DNA from: an uncultured Clostridia bacterium | GTDB lineage: Bacteria > Bacillota > Clostridia > Christensenellales > Borkfalkiaceae | Reading direction: 5' to 3' | Length of the DNA stretch: 11,402 bases | Assembly: GCA_947629845.1 (NCBI GenBank) | Contig: CANRFD010000039.1 | Span: forward strand, 1 to 11,402 | Notes under the pieces: generated by a model | What the model was told of the DNA's origin: nothing | What the model saw: only the letters and a program-made list of their open reading frames with translations | Databases searched by the model: none | Part shown: positions 1-5,716 of the stretch, one piece after another | How the letters are laid out: each line of letters begins with the position of its first letter | How positions within the stretch are numbered: position 1 is the first letter of the stretch | Translations under genes and position numbers: made by a program

Positions 1-194
1 AAGAAGAACAAATCGACATTGTTTTCAAATAGAATATTAAAAATTTCCGCCGCTCTTTTCTTTGCGATAGTCAAATATGCCTCGTTGCTTTCGCCAATAC
101 CCAATTCACACCGCAATGAAAAAGGATTGTTATAAAAATAAGGCGGCTCGTATTTGAAATTCTTATTTCGTATCATTTCTTCAATTGCATTCAT
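1..194 (-). CDS. DUF3885-like protein, N-terminal part (runs off the window)
   Basis: A minus-strand reading frame starts with ATG at 194 and stays open for 64 complete codons to the window edge, so only the N-terminal part is visible. The protein begins MNAIEEMIRNKNFKYEPPYF, followed by SLRCELG and a helix with KKRAAEIFNILFENNVDLFF. This resembles the N-terminus of DUF3885 proteins, which show an R-x-E-L-G segment, then a helix with RA..IF..LF and an acidic/hydrophobic strand. The family has no established function; members are often small immunity-like or orphan proteins in Firmicutes. A sigma-A promoter lies upstream (234-262). The ribosome-binding site is modest: a GGGG stretch about 10 bases before ATG. 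The base composition is more AT-rich than the genes beyond 880, which may indicate separate acquisition. Family assignment rests on remembered sequence patterns and only 64 residues. Confidence 0.62.
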   Translation of the reverse strand, partial: MNAIEEMIRNKNFKYEPPYFYNNPFSLRCELGIGESNEAYLTIAKKRAAEIFNILFENNVDLFF

Positions 195-207
195 TCTTTA
201 ATTATCC

Positions 208-306
208 CCGCTAAATTAACACTTATCGTTCCCATCATATCATAAATGCACAGAAAAATCAAGCGGTCAGAAATTCCATTTGGCATTTAGGCGTGAGCTT
301 GTCTTG
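208..306 (-). repeat. Intergenic direct repeat, copy A (promoter module)
   Basis: This 99-bp stretch is about three quarters identical, by hand alignment, to 709-806. The best blocks are 208-217, 223-230, the -10/-35 region, and a 21-base identical block at 281-301 (matching 781-801). The module holds the promoter of the DUF3885 gene and the start of its leader. Beyond it, copy A carries inverted repeats at 297-312 (GCTTGTC/GACAAGC) and 313-329 (GCGCCGC/GCGGCGC). A related terminator follows both copies. It could be a duplication of a regulatory region or a member of a dispersed intergenic repeat family. Confidence 0.75.
234..262 (-). promoter_or_regulatory. Sigma-A promoter of the DUF3885 gene
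   Basis: On the minus strand, TTGATT (-35, 257-262) and TATGAT (-10, 234-239) are separated by exactly 17 bases. The octamer AACGATAA (minus strand, 223-230) follows three bases after the -10 box, about where transcription should start. The leader to the ATG at 194 would be about 35 bases. Confidence 0.75.
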
Positions 307-329
307 ACAAGCGCGCCGCTCCGCGGCGC

Positions 330-358
330 AAAAAGCGAGGACAAACAGCCCTCGCTTT
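330..358 (-). terminator. Rho-independent terminator of the TfoX-like gene
   Basis: A 9-bp perfect stem (AAAGCGAGG, 332-340, with CCTCGCTTT, 350-358) closes a 9-base loop. On the minus strand the stem runs into a short T-run (330-334). It lies about 25 bases after the TfoX-like stop codon at 384. The stem sequence resembles the terminator at 835-859, so the terminators seem to belong to the same duplicated arrangement as the promoter modules. Confidence 0.8.
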
Positions 359-383
359 CTTTGTAATCTCCGTAAATTGAAAT

Positions 384-701
384 TTACCGCTTTTTTATTT
401 TCGGCATTGGCAGGTCGTCATACATTGCATCAAATAGACCTTTCAAAAAGACCTTATCGTCCACATTGTCCACATTGAGCATTTCCTTTGCGCCCTCATA
501 CGGCAAGGAATACTCCGCTTGGGGCAAATAGGATAAAGCAGATCTCACGGGCTTCACAAGCAGTCTATCGTCGTAGATCCCGCCGACAAGTTTGCCGCGG
601 TAGTAAATCAGAAATTCACCCATCATAGGCTTGTAGGTGATGTCCTCTAAGCCCGAAAGCTGCTCTAAAATGAAATTCAAATATCCCTTGCTCGACGGCA
701 T
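384..701 (-). CDS. TfoX N-terminal-domain protein
   Basis: This 105-residue protein matches the stand-alone TfoX N-terminal domain (PF04993) seen in many Firmicutes. Typical parts are a helix with LNFILEQLSGLEDI, the segment YKPMMGEFLIYYRGKLVGGI, a strand pair DDRLLVKP, the LPYEGAKEMLNVD segment, and a C-terminal helix KVFLKGLFDAMYDDLP with a lysine-rich tail. Proteobacterial TfoX/Sxy regulates competence genes, but single-domain Firmicute versions have no proven role, and no competence genes lie nearby. The start is set by GGAGG four bases before the ATG at 701. The gene forms its own transcription unit (promoter 735-764, terminator 330-358). It sits between the two copies of the intergenic repeat and is AT-richer than the genes to its right. 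Family assignment is firm; function is open. Confidence 0.88.
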   Translation of the reverse strand: MPSSKGYLNFILEQLSGLEDITYKPMMGEFLIYYRGKLVGGIYDDRLLVKPVRSALSYLPQAEYSLPYEGAKEMLNVDNVDDKVFLKGLFDAMYDDLPMPKIKKR

Positions 702-708
702 ACTTCCT

Positions 709-806
709 CCGCTAAATTCCTGTTTATCGTTTTCATTATATCACAGCCGCACAGAGAAAATCAAGCGAAAGAGTATCTGATGGCATTTAGGCGTGAGCTT
801 GCCTTG
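709..806 (-). repeat. Intergenic direct repeat, copy B (promoter module)
   Basis: This is the second copy of the module at 208-306, offset by almost exactly 500 bases. It includes the promoter of the TfoX-like gene, and 781-801 is identical to 281-301. Beyond base 806 the copies diverge until the next terminator hairpin. The inverted repeat at 297-312 in copy A is only partly preserved here (795-810). Confidence 0.75.
735..764 (-). promoter_or_regulatory. Sigma-A promoter of the TfoX-like gene
   Basis: On the minus strand, TTGATT (-35, 759-764) and a consensus TATAAT (-10, 735-740) are 18 bases apart. AACGATAA (minus strand, 724-731) again follows three bases after the -10 box. The leader to the ATG at 701 is about 27 bases and includes GGAGG. 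Confidence 0.82.
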
Positions 807-834
807 GCGGGTCAGGTCGGTCTTTTTCTATACG

Positions 835-859
835 AAAAGCGAGGGCAAACCGCCCTCGC
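835..859 (-). terminator. Rho-independent terminator of the acetyltransferase gene
   Basis: An 8-bp GC-rich stem (GCGAGGGC, 839-846, with GCCCTCGC, 852-859) encloses a 5-base loop. On the minus strand it is followed by TTTT (835-838). It lies about 20 bases after the acetyltransferase stop at 881. Confidence 0.85.
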
Positions 860-880
860 CCTGCATATTCCGTCGGGAAT

Positions 881-1453
881 TTACCCCTTTCTGTTTTTGA
901 AATAATCTTCCCGCAGAATGCCGCGCTCCACGATATCCACGCGTTCGCCCGTCGTGGGACAGCGGAAGCACTCTCTGCGCGTCCCCTCGTAAACCAGCCC
1001 GCACTTTTCCATGACGCGGGAGGAGCCGATATTTTCCGCCGCATGCTCGCCGTCGATGCGGTAAAACCCCACTTCTTCAAAGCAGTAGCGCAGAACTTCG
1101 GAAAGAGCCTCGGTCATGATGCCCTTCCCCCACCATTTTTTGCCCATGCAGTAGCCGAGCGTGCCGCGTTCCTGAAAAGCGTCCGCACGCACAACGGCAA
1201 TGTCGCCGATGAGCACGTTCCCCTCTTTCAGGACGATCGCCCACTTGTAGTTATGCGGCTCCGCGCTCTCTTTTTCCCACAGTTTGAGAAGGGCGCGCGT
1301 CACTTCGATGTCCCCGTGCGGCGTCCAGGTGAGATATTTCGTGACGTCGGGGTCGTTCATCCAATGCGCAAACGCCTCTTCGGCGTCGCTCTCCTTCCAC
1401 GGGCGAAGGATCAGCCGCTCCGTATTCAGAATTTTTGTGCCTTTGTGCTGCAT
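881..1453 (-). CDS. RimJ/RimL-type GNAT N-acetyltransferase
   Basis: This 190-residue protein is a single GNAT domain of the Acetyltransf_3 type (RimJ/RimL-like). It transfers an acetyl group from acetyl-CoA to an amine, such as a protein N-terminus or small molecule; the substrate cannot be read from the sequence. It opens with the family hallmark ILNTERLILRPW (residues 8-19). The acetyl-CoA pyrophosphate loop is GYCMGKKWWGKGIMTEAL (100-117), and the closing helix carries AENIGSSRVMEKCG (139-152). Length is normal for the family. The ATG at 1453 lies 30 bases after the AAA+ gene's stop with only a weak ribosome-binding site, so it is probably translated from the AAA+ transcript. A terminator at 835-859 ends the unit. 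Whether acetylation relates to the AAA+ protein's function is unknown. Confidence 0.9.
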   Translation of the reverse strand: MQHKGTKILNTERLILRPWKESDAEEAFAHWMNDPDVTKYLTWTPHGDIEVTRALLKLWEKESAEPHNYKWAIVLKEGNVLIGDIAVVRADAFQERGTLGYCMGKKWWGKGIMTEALSEVLRYCFEEVGFYRIDGEHAAENIGSSRVMEKCGLVYEGTRRECFRCPTTGERVDIVERGILREDYFKNRKG

Positions 1454-1483
1454 TTTTCAAGTTGAAGCGCAATGCGCCGATGT

Positions 1484-3646
1484 TCAGTCGTTTGCCTTCT
1501 TCCATTCGAGAAGTTTTTGGATATCCGCGCTCTGCACGGAGGAGGAGATCTGCTCGAGCGCCTTTTCAAAGTCCTCCTGCAAGATCATCTTCACGCCCGA
1601 TTTCAGTCCACGCAGGGCGGAGAGTTCCTCCACGCGGTCGAACAGGTTAGACATATCTGCGCCGTTGAACCCGTTCGTCGCCTCGACGACCTTGTCAACG
1701 TCCACATTCCCCACTTTTACGACGCCCTTGCCGCGGATCTTGTCGAGGCGGTGCGTGATCATATATTTGCGGGCGGGCACGTCGGGCAAGCCGACATAGA
1801 TGCGCGTGCCGAACCTGCCGGGGCGCACGAACGCGCTGTCGATCTCCCACGGCTTGTTTGTTGCGGCGATCAGGAAGAGGATATTGTCCTTCTCCTCGCC
1901 GTATTCCTCGATGCCCTGCAACTGCGCAAGCAATTCCGAGCGCATTTGCTTTGCATATTGCGACTTGGTCGTCTTGGGAGAAATGGAATCCATCTCATCG
2001 AAGTAGATGACGGCGCAAGGGAAGCGGCGTGCCTGCGCAAACAGGGCGCGGACGGCCTTTTCGGTATTGCCCGCTCCTTGGTGGAGCAGGTCGGAGGGCT
2101 TCACCGAGCAGAACTTCGCCCCGATCTCGTTTGCGATGGCCGCGGCGATCATCGTCTTGCCCGTTCCGGGAGGCCCGTACAGCAGCAGCCCGCCGCCGCT
2201 TTTTCTCACATATCCCTCGAACACTTCGGGGTGTTGCAGCGGCAAAAGCACCTTCACCCTTACAACGTCCTTTACGTTTTCGAGCCCGGCGATGTCATCG
2301 AAGGTGATCGACGGCAAATTGTCCCAATTGAACTGAAATTCGGGGTCGGTGGTGACGTTCTCGTCCATCACCTTATCCTCGGGCTGTGCGGGAGCGTGCG
2401 GTTTTGCGTTGGACGGATCGGAGCCCGCGGGGGTACGTCCGCCCGAATTGGCCGTGCCGCTGCGGCCCGCTTCCGTTGTTCCCGCCCCGCCGCGGGCAAA
2501 GGGCAGATCCTCTACCGTGATCTCGGCAAGCTGCGCGTCGCTCGGGTCGGCAAGTTTTGCGGTGCGCTTCCCCTGCCTCGCCGCGACTTCGTCGAAGAGT
2601 TTGAACACCTCGTTGGAGTTGCCACAGGCTTCCTCCTGCCCCCTGCGCTTCTCCTCGAAGTAGCGCTTCAGCTCCATCAGCGCGTCGGGCGCGATCGTAA
2701 ACTGCGCCTTTCTGCAGAGCGACGTAAAGATCTGGAAAAGTTCGGGCGCCGTATAATCGTCAAAGGTAATAAAAGTGGCGAACGCACGCCGCAGCGCGGG
2801 ATTTATCGCGAAGAAGCGATCCAGCTGCGCCTCGCTTCCCATCACGATGACGACCAGATCGTCCCGCCGCTTCATCTCGTCGACAAGGGCGATGAGCTCC
2901 TCCTCCGGGTTATCGGATGCTCTCCCGGCGAACGTGGACGCGTCGTCGATGACGAGCACGCCTCCCGTAGCCTGTTTTATCACCTCGCGCATCTTCTCCG
3001 CGGGGCTGCCGTTGCTTGCAGCGAGAATGCGCTGGCGGCACACCACAAGGTGCCCCTTGCTTATGATGCCGAGCGAATAGCAGATCTGCGCCACAACGTG
3101 CGCCACCGTCATCTTGCCCGTACCGGCGTTTCCGACAAACACAAAATGATGGTTGAACTGCTGCATCGAGCCGTAGCCACGCTTGCATCGCGAAATAATG
3201 GCGCGCACTTGCTTGACCCACTCGTTGAGCTGCGCCTTTGCCGTATTTAACCCGATGAGCGCGTTGAGATGATAGAGCGCCTCTTCGACGGACGGTCTGT
3301 CCGGCGGCAAGTCCTTCCCGGGAGCCGCAGGCTTTTGGGGCTCCGTCCTCTTCGGCGGCGCGCTGCTAGCGTCCTTCTCCGGTTTTTGGGGCTCCGCAGG
3401 CGCGGGAACGCCCCCCTGCTCCTTTGCGGGCGGCGTAATGGAGTCCGCCAAGGCGATGAGCTCCTTTGCGCGGCTGTAATATTTTTTCTGCGTTTCACCG
3501 ACGCTCTCCTTCGCCATCTTCAACAGCTGCTCGGCCGCAAGCATAAAGTTGCGCTTTGCAAGCGCCAGCTCGCCGCGGCGGTAGTCCTCCTTCGCCTGCC
3601 GGAAGAAGAGTTCGAATTGCTCGTTCATATAACGGAAATCAGCCAT
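1484..3646 (-). CDS. AAA+ ATPase: MIT-like N-terminus, CbbX-like domain, Vps4/katanin-like domain
   Basis: A 720-residue cytosolic protein with two AAA+ modules. Residues 8-70 form helices resembling an MIT domain (QAKEDYRRGELALAKRNF, then a K/A-rich third helix). Residues 71-118 are a P/A/K/E-rich linker. Residues 120-380 resemble CbbX/CbxX-type AAA proteins (NALIGL; altered Walker A GNAGTGKM at 172-179; altered Walker B VLVIDD at 230-235; NPALRR at 282-287). Residues 383-432 are a second low-complexity linker. Residues 440-700 are a canonical AAA domain of the Vps4/katanin/FtsH-like kind: FDDIAGLENVKD, Walker A GPPGTGKT (491-498), Walker B VIYFDE (546-551), sensor-1 AATN (594-597) and RPGRF (608-612). 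Such ATPases remodel or unfold protein assemblies; the target here is unknown. The ATG at 3646 has GGAG five bases upstream and is preferred over an upstream TTG at 3673. There are no membrane segments. Confidence 0.85.
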   Translation of the reverse strand: MADFRYMNEQFELFFRQAKEDYRRGELALAKRNFMLAAEQLLKMAKESVGETQKKYYSRAKELIALADSITPPAKEQGGVPAPAEPQKPEKDASSAPPKRTEPQKPAAPGKDLPPDRPSVEEALYHLNALIGLNTAKAQLNEWVKQVRAIISRCKRGYGSMQQFNHHFVFVGNAGTGKMTVAHVVAQICYSLGIISKGHLVVCRQRILAASNGSPAEKMREVIKQATGGVLVIDDASTFAGRASDNPEEELIALVDEMKRRDDLVVIVMGSEAQLDRFFAINPALRRAFATFITFDDYTAPELFQIFTSLCRKAQFTIAPDALMELKRYFEEKRRGQEEACGNSNEVFKLFDEVAARQGKRTAKLADPSDAQLAEITVEDLPFARGGAGTTEAGRSGTANSGGRTPAGSDPSNAKPHAPAQPEDKVMDENVTTDPEFQFNWDNLPSITFDDIAGLENVKDVVRVKVLLPLQHPEVFEGYVRKSGGGLLLYGPPGTGKTMIAAAIANEIGAKFCSVKPSDLLHQGAGNTEKAVRALFAQARRFPCAVIYFDEMDSISPKTTKSQYAKQMRSELLAQLQGIEEYGEEKDNILFLIAATNKPWEIDSAFVRPGRFGTRIYVGLPDVPARKYMITHRLDKIRGKGVVKVGNVDVDKVVEATNGFNGADMSNLFDRVEELSALRGLKSGVKMILQEDFEKALEQISSSVQSADIQKLLEWKKAND

Positions 3647-3651
3647 AGTTT

Positions 3652-3655
3652 CTCC
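3652..3655 (-). promoter_or_regulatory. Ribosome-binding site deciding the AAA+ gene start
   Basis: GGAG on the minus strand lies five bases before the ATG at 3646. The frame stays open upstream to a TTG at 3673, but that codon has no comparable site, so the shorter start is chosen. Confidence 0.75.
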
Positions 3656-3720
3656 GAAAATCCGGGAAAGCAACGCTCTCTGCGCATTTCCCGCTCTGCT
3701 CGCATTTCAATTCATTTATA

Positions 3721-3749
3721 ATTATAACAGACTCACCGCCCGCCGTCAA
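3721..3749 (-). promoter_or_regulatory. Sigma-A promoter of the AAA+/acetyltransferase unit
   Basis: On the minus strand, TTGACG (-35, 3744-3749) and TATAAT (-10, 3721-3726) are exactly 17 bases apart. The predicted leader is about 68 bases. The left arm of a 9-bp inverted repeat (3737-3745) overlaps the spacer and the edge of the -35 box. Confidence 0.85.
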
Positions 3750-3790
3750 GCAAGTAATGAAACATCATCGCCCTTTCGGCGGGCGTTTTT
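3737..3790. repeat. Inverted repeat in the divergent AAA+/DUF1848 intergenic region
   Basis: CGCCCGCCG (3737-3745) is a perfect inverted copy of CGGCGGGCG (3777-3785). The right arm can instead pair locally (CGCCC 3769-3773 with GGGCG 3781-3785) and is followed by five T on the plus strand. It may be an operator for the AAA+ promoter or a weak plus-strand terminator; neither can be decided from sequence. Confidence 0.45.
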
Positions 3791-3822
3791 GGGAAATTCT
3801 CCCGTGCATTTTTGATTTTATG

Positions 3823-3852
3823 TTGGATTTTCGCGGCGTTTTACGCTATAAT
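3823..3852 (+). promoter_or_regulatory. Sigma-A promoter of the DUF1848 gene
   Basis: TTGGAT (-35, 3823-3828) and consensus TATAAT (-10, 3847-3852) are 18 bases apart. The start of transcription would be near 3859, leaving a leader of only about 15 bases that contains the ribosome-binding site AAGGTG (3863-3868). This rules out translation from in-frame ATGs further upstream. Confidence 0.78.
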
Positions 3853-3873
3853 GAGAAAAAACAAGGTGAAAAC

Positions 3874-4815
3874 ATGATCCTGAACGTCGGCGGAAAAACA
3901 GACATCGTCAACCACTACGGAACGTGGCTCATGAACAGGTTTGCGGAGGGCTACGTCTGCCTGCGCAATCCCCTCTTCCCGAACAAAGTCGTGCGCTACG
4001 AGATCTCCCCAGATAAGCTCGACGCCGTCCTGTTTTGCTCAAAAAATTATTTGCCGTTCCTCGACAACGCGGCGCGCCTCGCGGCCGGATACCGCACCTA
4101 CTTCCATTACACCGTCACCCCGTACGGCGCCGATCTGGAGCCCAACATCCCGAGCGTGGAGGAGAGCGCCCGGTGCCTTCTCGCCCTGTCCGATCTCGTC
4201 GGCAGCCGCCGCGTCGCGTGGCGGTACGACCCCGTGCTCTTCACCAAGGAATATCCCCTCGAACGCCACCTCGACGTGTTCCATACCCTCTGCCGCCTCT
4301 TTTCGGGGAAGATCGACCGCTGCATCTTCGGCTTTGTGGAATTGCCACTCAACCCTATGCCGAAGATCGAGCACTACATCCCGCTCAAACCGCGCGACAA
4401 GGCGGCGATCGCGGCGGGTTTCGGGAAGATCGCCGCGTCCTACGGCGTCCCAATCCAGATCTGCCGCGGGAAGGGCTATGCGGAATACGGCGTATCCGAG
4501 AGCGGCTGCGTGACGCTCGATATCCTCGGCAAGGCCAATAACTGCGCCTTCCGCGAGGCCAAGCACAACGGCAACCGCCGCGGCTGCAAGTGCTTCGAGA
4601 GCCGCGACGTCGGCTTCTACAATACCTGTCCCAACCTCTGCAAGTATTGCTTTACCAACACCGACGCGGAAAAGGTGTGGGAAAACCGCGCCCTGCACGA
4701 CGACCGCTCCCCGCTGCTCATCGGCAACATCAGGGAGACGGACACCGTCATGCGCGGCGTGCAGGTGAGCTACCTGAAAAACGACGGAAGCCAAATCTCC
4801 CTCTTCGACCTGTGA
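3874..4815 (+). CDS. DUF1848 family protein with radical-SAM-like cysteine cluster
   Basis: This 313-residue protein matches DUF1848. It begins with the family's KTDI segment (8-11), then NRFAEGYVCLRNP (21-33), SPDKLDAVLFCSKN (45-58), YFHYTVTPYGADLEPNIPS (76-94) and WRYDPVLF (116-123). Near the C-terminus is a cysteine cluster: C238 and C240 (CKC), then C252, C256 and C259 (TCPNLCKYC), a CX3CX2C pattern like the iron-sulfur site of radical SAM enzymes but at the opposite end of the protein. DUF1848 has no established reaction, and iron-sulfur binding is inferred. The ATG at 3874 is chosen because AAGGTG lies five bases upstream and the promoter (3823-3852) lies just before it; an open frame reaching back to 3757 would start upstream of that promoter. 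It is the only plus-strand gene, divergent from the AAA+ gene and convergent with the methyltransferase gene. Confidence 0.88.
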   Translation: MILNVGGKTDIVNHYGTWLMNRFAEGYVCLRNPLFPNKVVRYEISPDKLDAVLFCSKNYLPFLDNAARLAAGYRTYFHYTVTPYGADLEPNIPSVEESARCLLALSDLVGSRRVAWRYDPVLFTKEYPLERHLDVFHTLCRLFSGKIDRCIFGFVELPLNPMPKIEHYIPLKPRDKAAIAAGFGKIAASYGVPIQICRGKGYAEYGVSESGCVTLDILGKANNCAFREAKHNGNRRGCKCFESRDVGFYNTCPNLCKYCFTNTDAEKVWENRALHDDRSPLLIGNIRETDTVMRGVQVSYLKNDGSQISLFDL

Positions 4816-4843
4816 AAAGACCCGTCCGCGGGGCGGTCGGGTC
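4815..4843 (-). terminator. Terminator hairpin between convergent genes
   Basis: A nearly perfect hairpin pairs GACCCG (4819-4824) with CGGGTC (4838-4843) and CCGC (4826-4829) with GCGG (4833-4836), with one T-T mismatch and a 3-base loop. On the minus strand it runs into TTTT (4815-4818), so it most clearly ends the methyltransferase transcript. It begins directly after the DUF1848 stop and may also stop plus-strand transcription, though no T-run follows there. Confidence 0.78.
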
Positions 4844-4846
4844 AGG

Positions 4847-5716
4847 TTACAGCTTTCTGATCTTGGCGAGGAAAAATCCCTCGTAGAGCCCGGTCGGGCA
4901 GACGCATACCGTCCCCGCTTCGCTCGGCAGCAGAGGCAGCCCCTCGAGCGGCTCGACGGGCTCGAGCTCGCAGGCCGCGCCCTTCAGGCAGCGCATCAAA
5001 ATTTCCTCGTTCTCCCGCCGCAGCACCGAGCAAGTGGAGTAGACGAGCGTCCCGTTTTTTTTCAGCAGCCGCAGCGCCTTTTTCAATAATTTTTCCTGCA
5101 AAAGCGCGCATTTTTCCAAATATTCCGCCGAAAAACGCGGCGGCCGCGCATACGTTACCGTCCCGCTCCCCGTGCACGGCGCGTCGAGCAATATTTTATC
5201 GAAGGAAAACGCGTCGTCGAGCGTCAGCGCGTCCCTGCACATGGCGGTAACGCGCGTCGCGCCCAGCCGCGCAAAGTTGAACTGCATGCGTTCGTAGCGC
5301 ACCCTGTCCCGCTCGCATGCGGTGACAAGCGCCTTCCCCTCCGAAAGCGCGCACAGCTCCGTCGTCTTTCCGCCGGGCGCGGCCGTCATGTCGAGGACGC
5401 TTTCTCCCGCCTTCGGGTCGAGATAGAGGGGCGGGAGCATGGAAGAGAGGCTCTGCAAATAAAAATTTCCCCTCTCGTAGAAGGGCGTCCCGCACAGCGC
5501 CTTTGCGTCTGCGTTCTCTGCGACAAAGGCGTCGCTGTACCAAGCGACGCCGTGCACGGAGATCCCCAAGGCCGCAAGCTCCCGTGCTGCGTCGAATTGT
5601 CCGCGCAGACGGTTCACGCGAAAGGTCGTAGCTCGCTCCATGCGATATCCCTCTTCGATCTTTTCCGCAAGGTCGCCGTATTGCGACCGAAGCAGCCCGG
5701 AGAGTTCCGCGATCAT
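4847..5716 (-). CDS. m5C RNA methyltransferase, NOL1/NOP2/Sun (RsmB/RsmF-like) family
   Basis: This 289-residue SAM-dependent enzyme should form 5-methylcytosine in RNA. A short N-terminal region (about 1-85, with ATTFRVNRL) precedes the catalytic fold. Motif I is VLDMTAAPGGKTT (107-119). The motif IV cysteine is in DAPCTGSG (178-185, C181) and the catalytic TC motif is STCS (227-230, C229). The C-terminus GLYEGFFLAKIRKL is typical. It lacks the N-terminal NusB-like domain of RsmB and the C-terminal PUA-like domain of larger RsmF proteins, so it is a compact family member; whether it modifies 16S rRNA, 23S rRNA or tRNA is not visible. Its ATG overlaps the flavodoxin stop (ATGA, 5713-5716), pointing to coupled translation. 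The open frame reaching back to 6253 is the flavodoxin gene read out of frame, so that extension is rejected. Confidence 0.9.
   Translation of the reverse strand: MIAELSGLLRSQYGDLAEKIEEGYRMERATTFRVNRLRGQFDAARELAALGISVHGVAWYSDAFVAENADAKALCGTPFYERGNFYLQSLSSMLPPLYLDPKAGESVLDMTAAPGGKTTELCALSEGKALVTACERDRVRYERMQFNFARLGATRVTAMCRDALTLDDAFSFDKILLDAPCTGSGTVTYARPPRFSAEYLEKCALLQEKLLKKALRLLKKNGTLVYSTCSVLRRENEEILMRCLKGAACELEPVEPLEGLPLLPSEAGTVCVCPTGLYEGFFLAKIRKL

Noticed and set aside
372..387. Inverted repeat GTAAATT/AATTTAC across the TfoX-like stop codon
   Set aside because: AT-rich, with a 2-base loop and no T-run; the GC-rich hairpin at 332-358 is the better terminator.
208..860. Integron cassette array with attC sites
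   Set aside because: The repeated modules contain promoters and do not show the paired attC core sites (RYYYAAC...GTTRRRY) of integron cassettes; no integrase gene is visible.
1472..3250. Long plus-strand open frame (592 codons) opposite the AAA+ gene
   Set aside because: It has no recognisable domain and mirrors the codon structure of a clearly real minus-strand gene; long antisense frames are expected in GC-rich coding DNA.
3757..3873. Upstream ATG at 3757 as start of the DUF1848 gene
   Set aside because: The promoter (3823-3852) lies inside this extension, and the family N-terminus and AAGGTG site fit the ATG at 3874.
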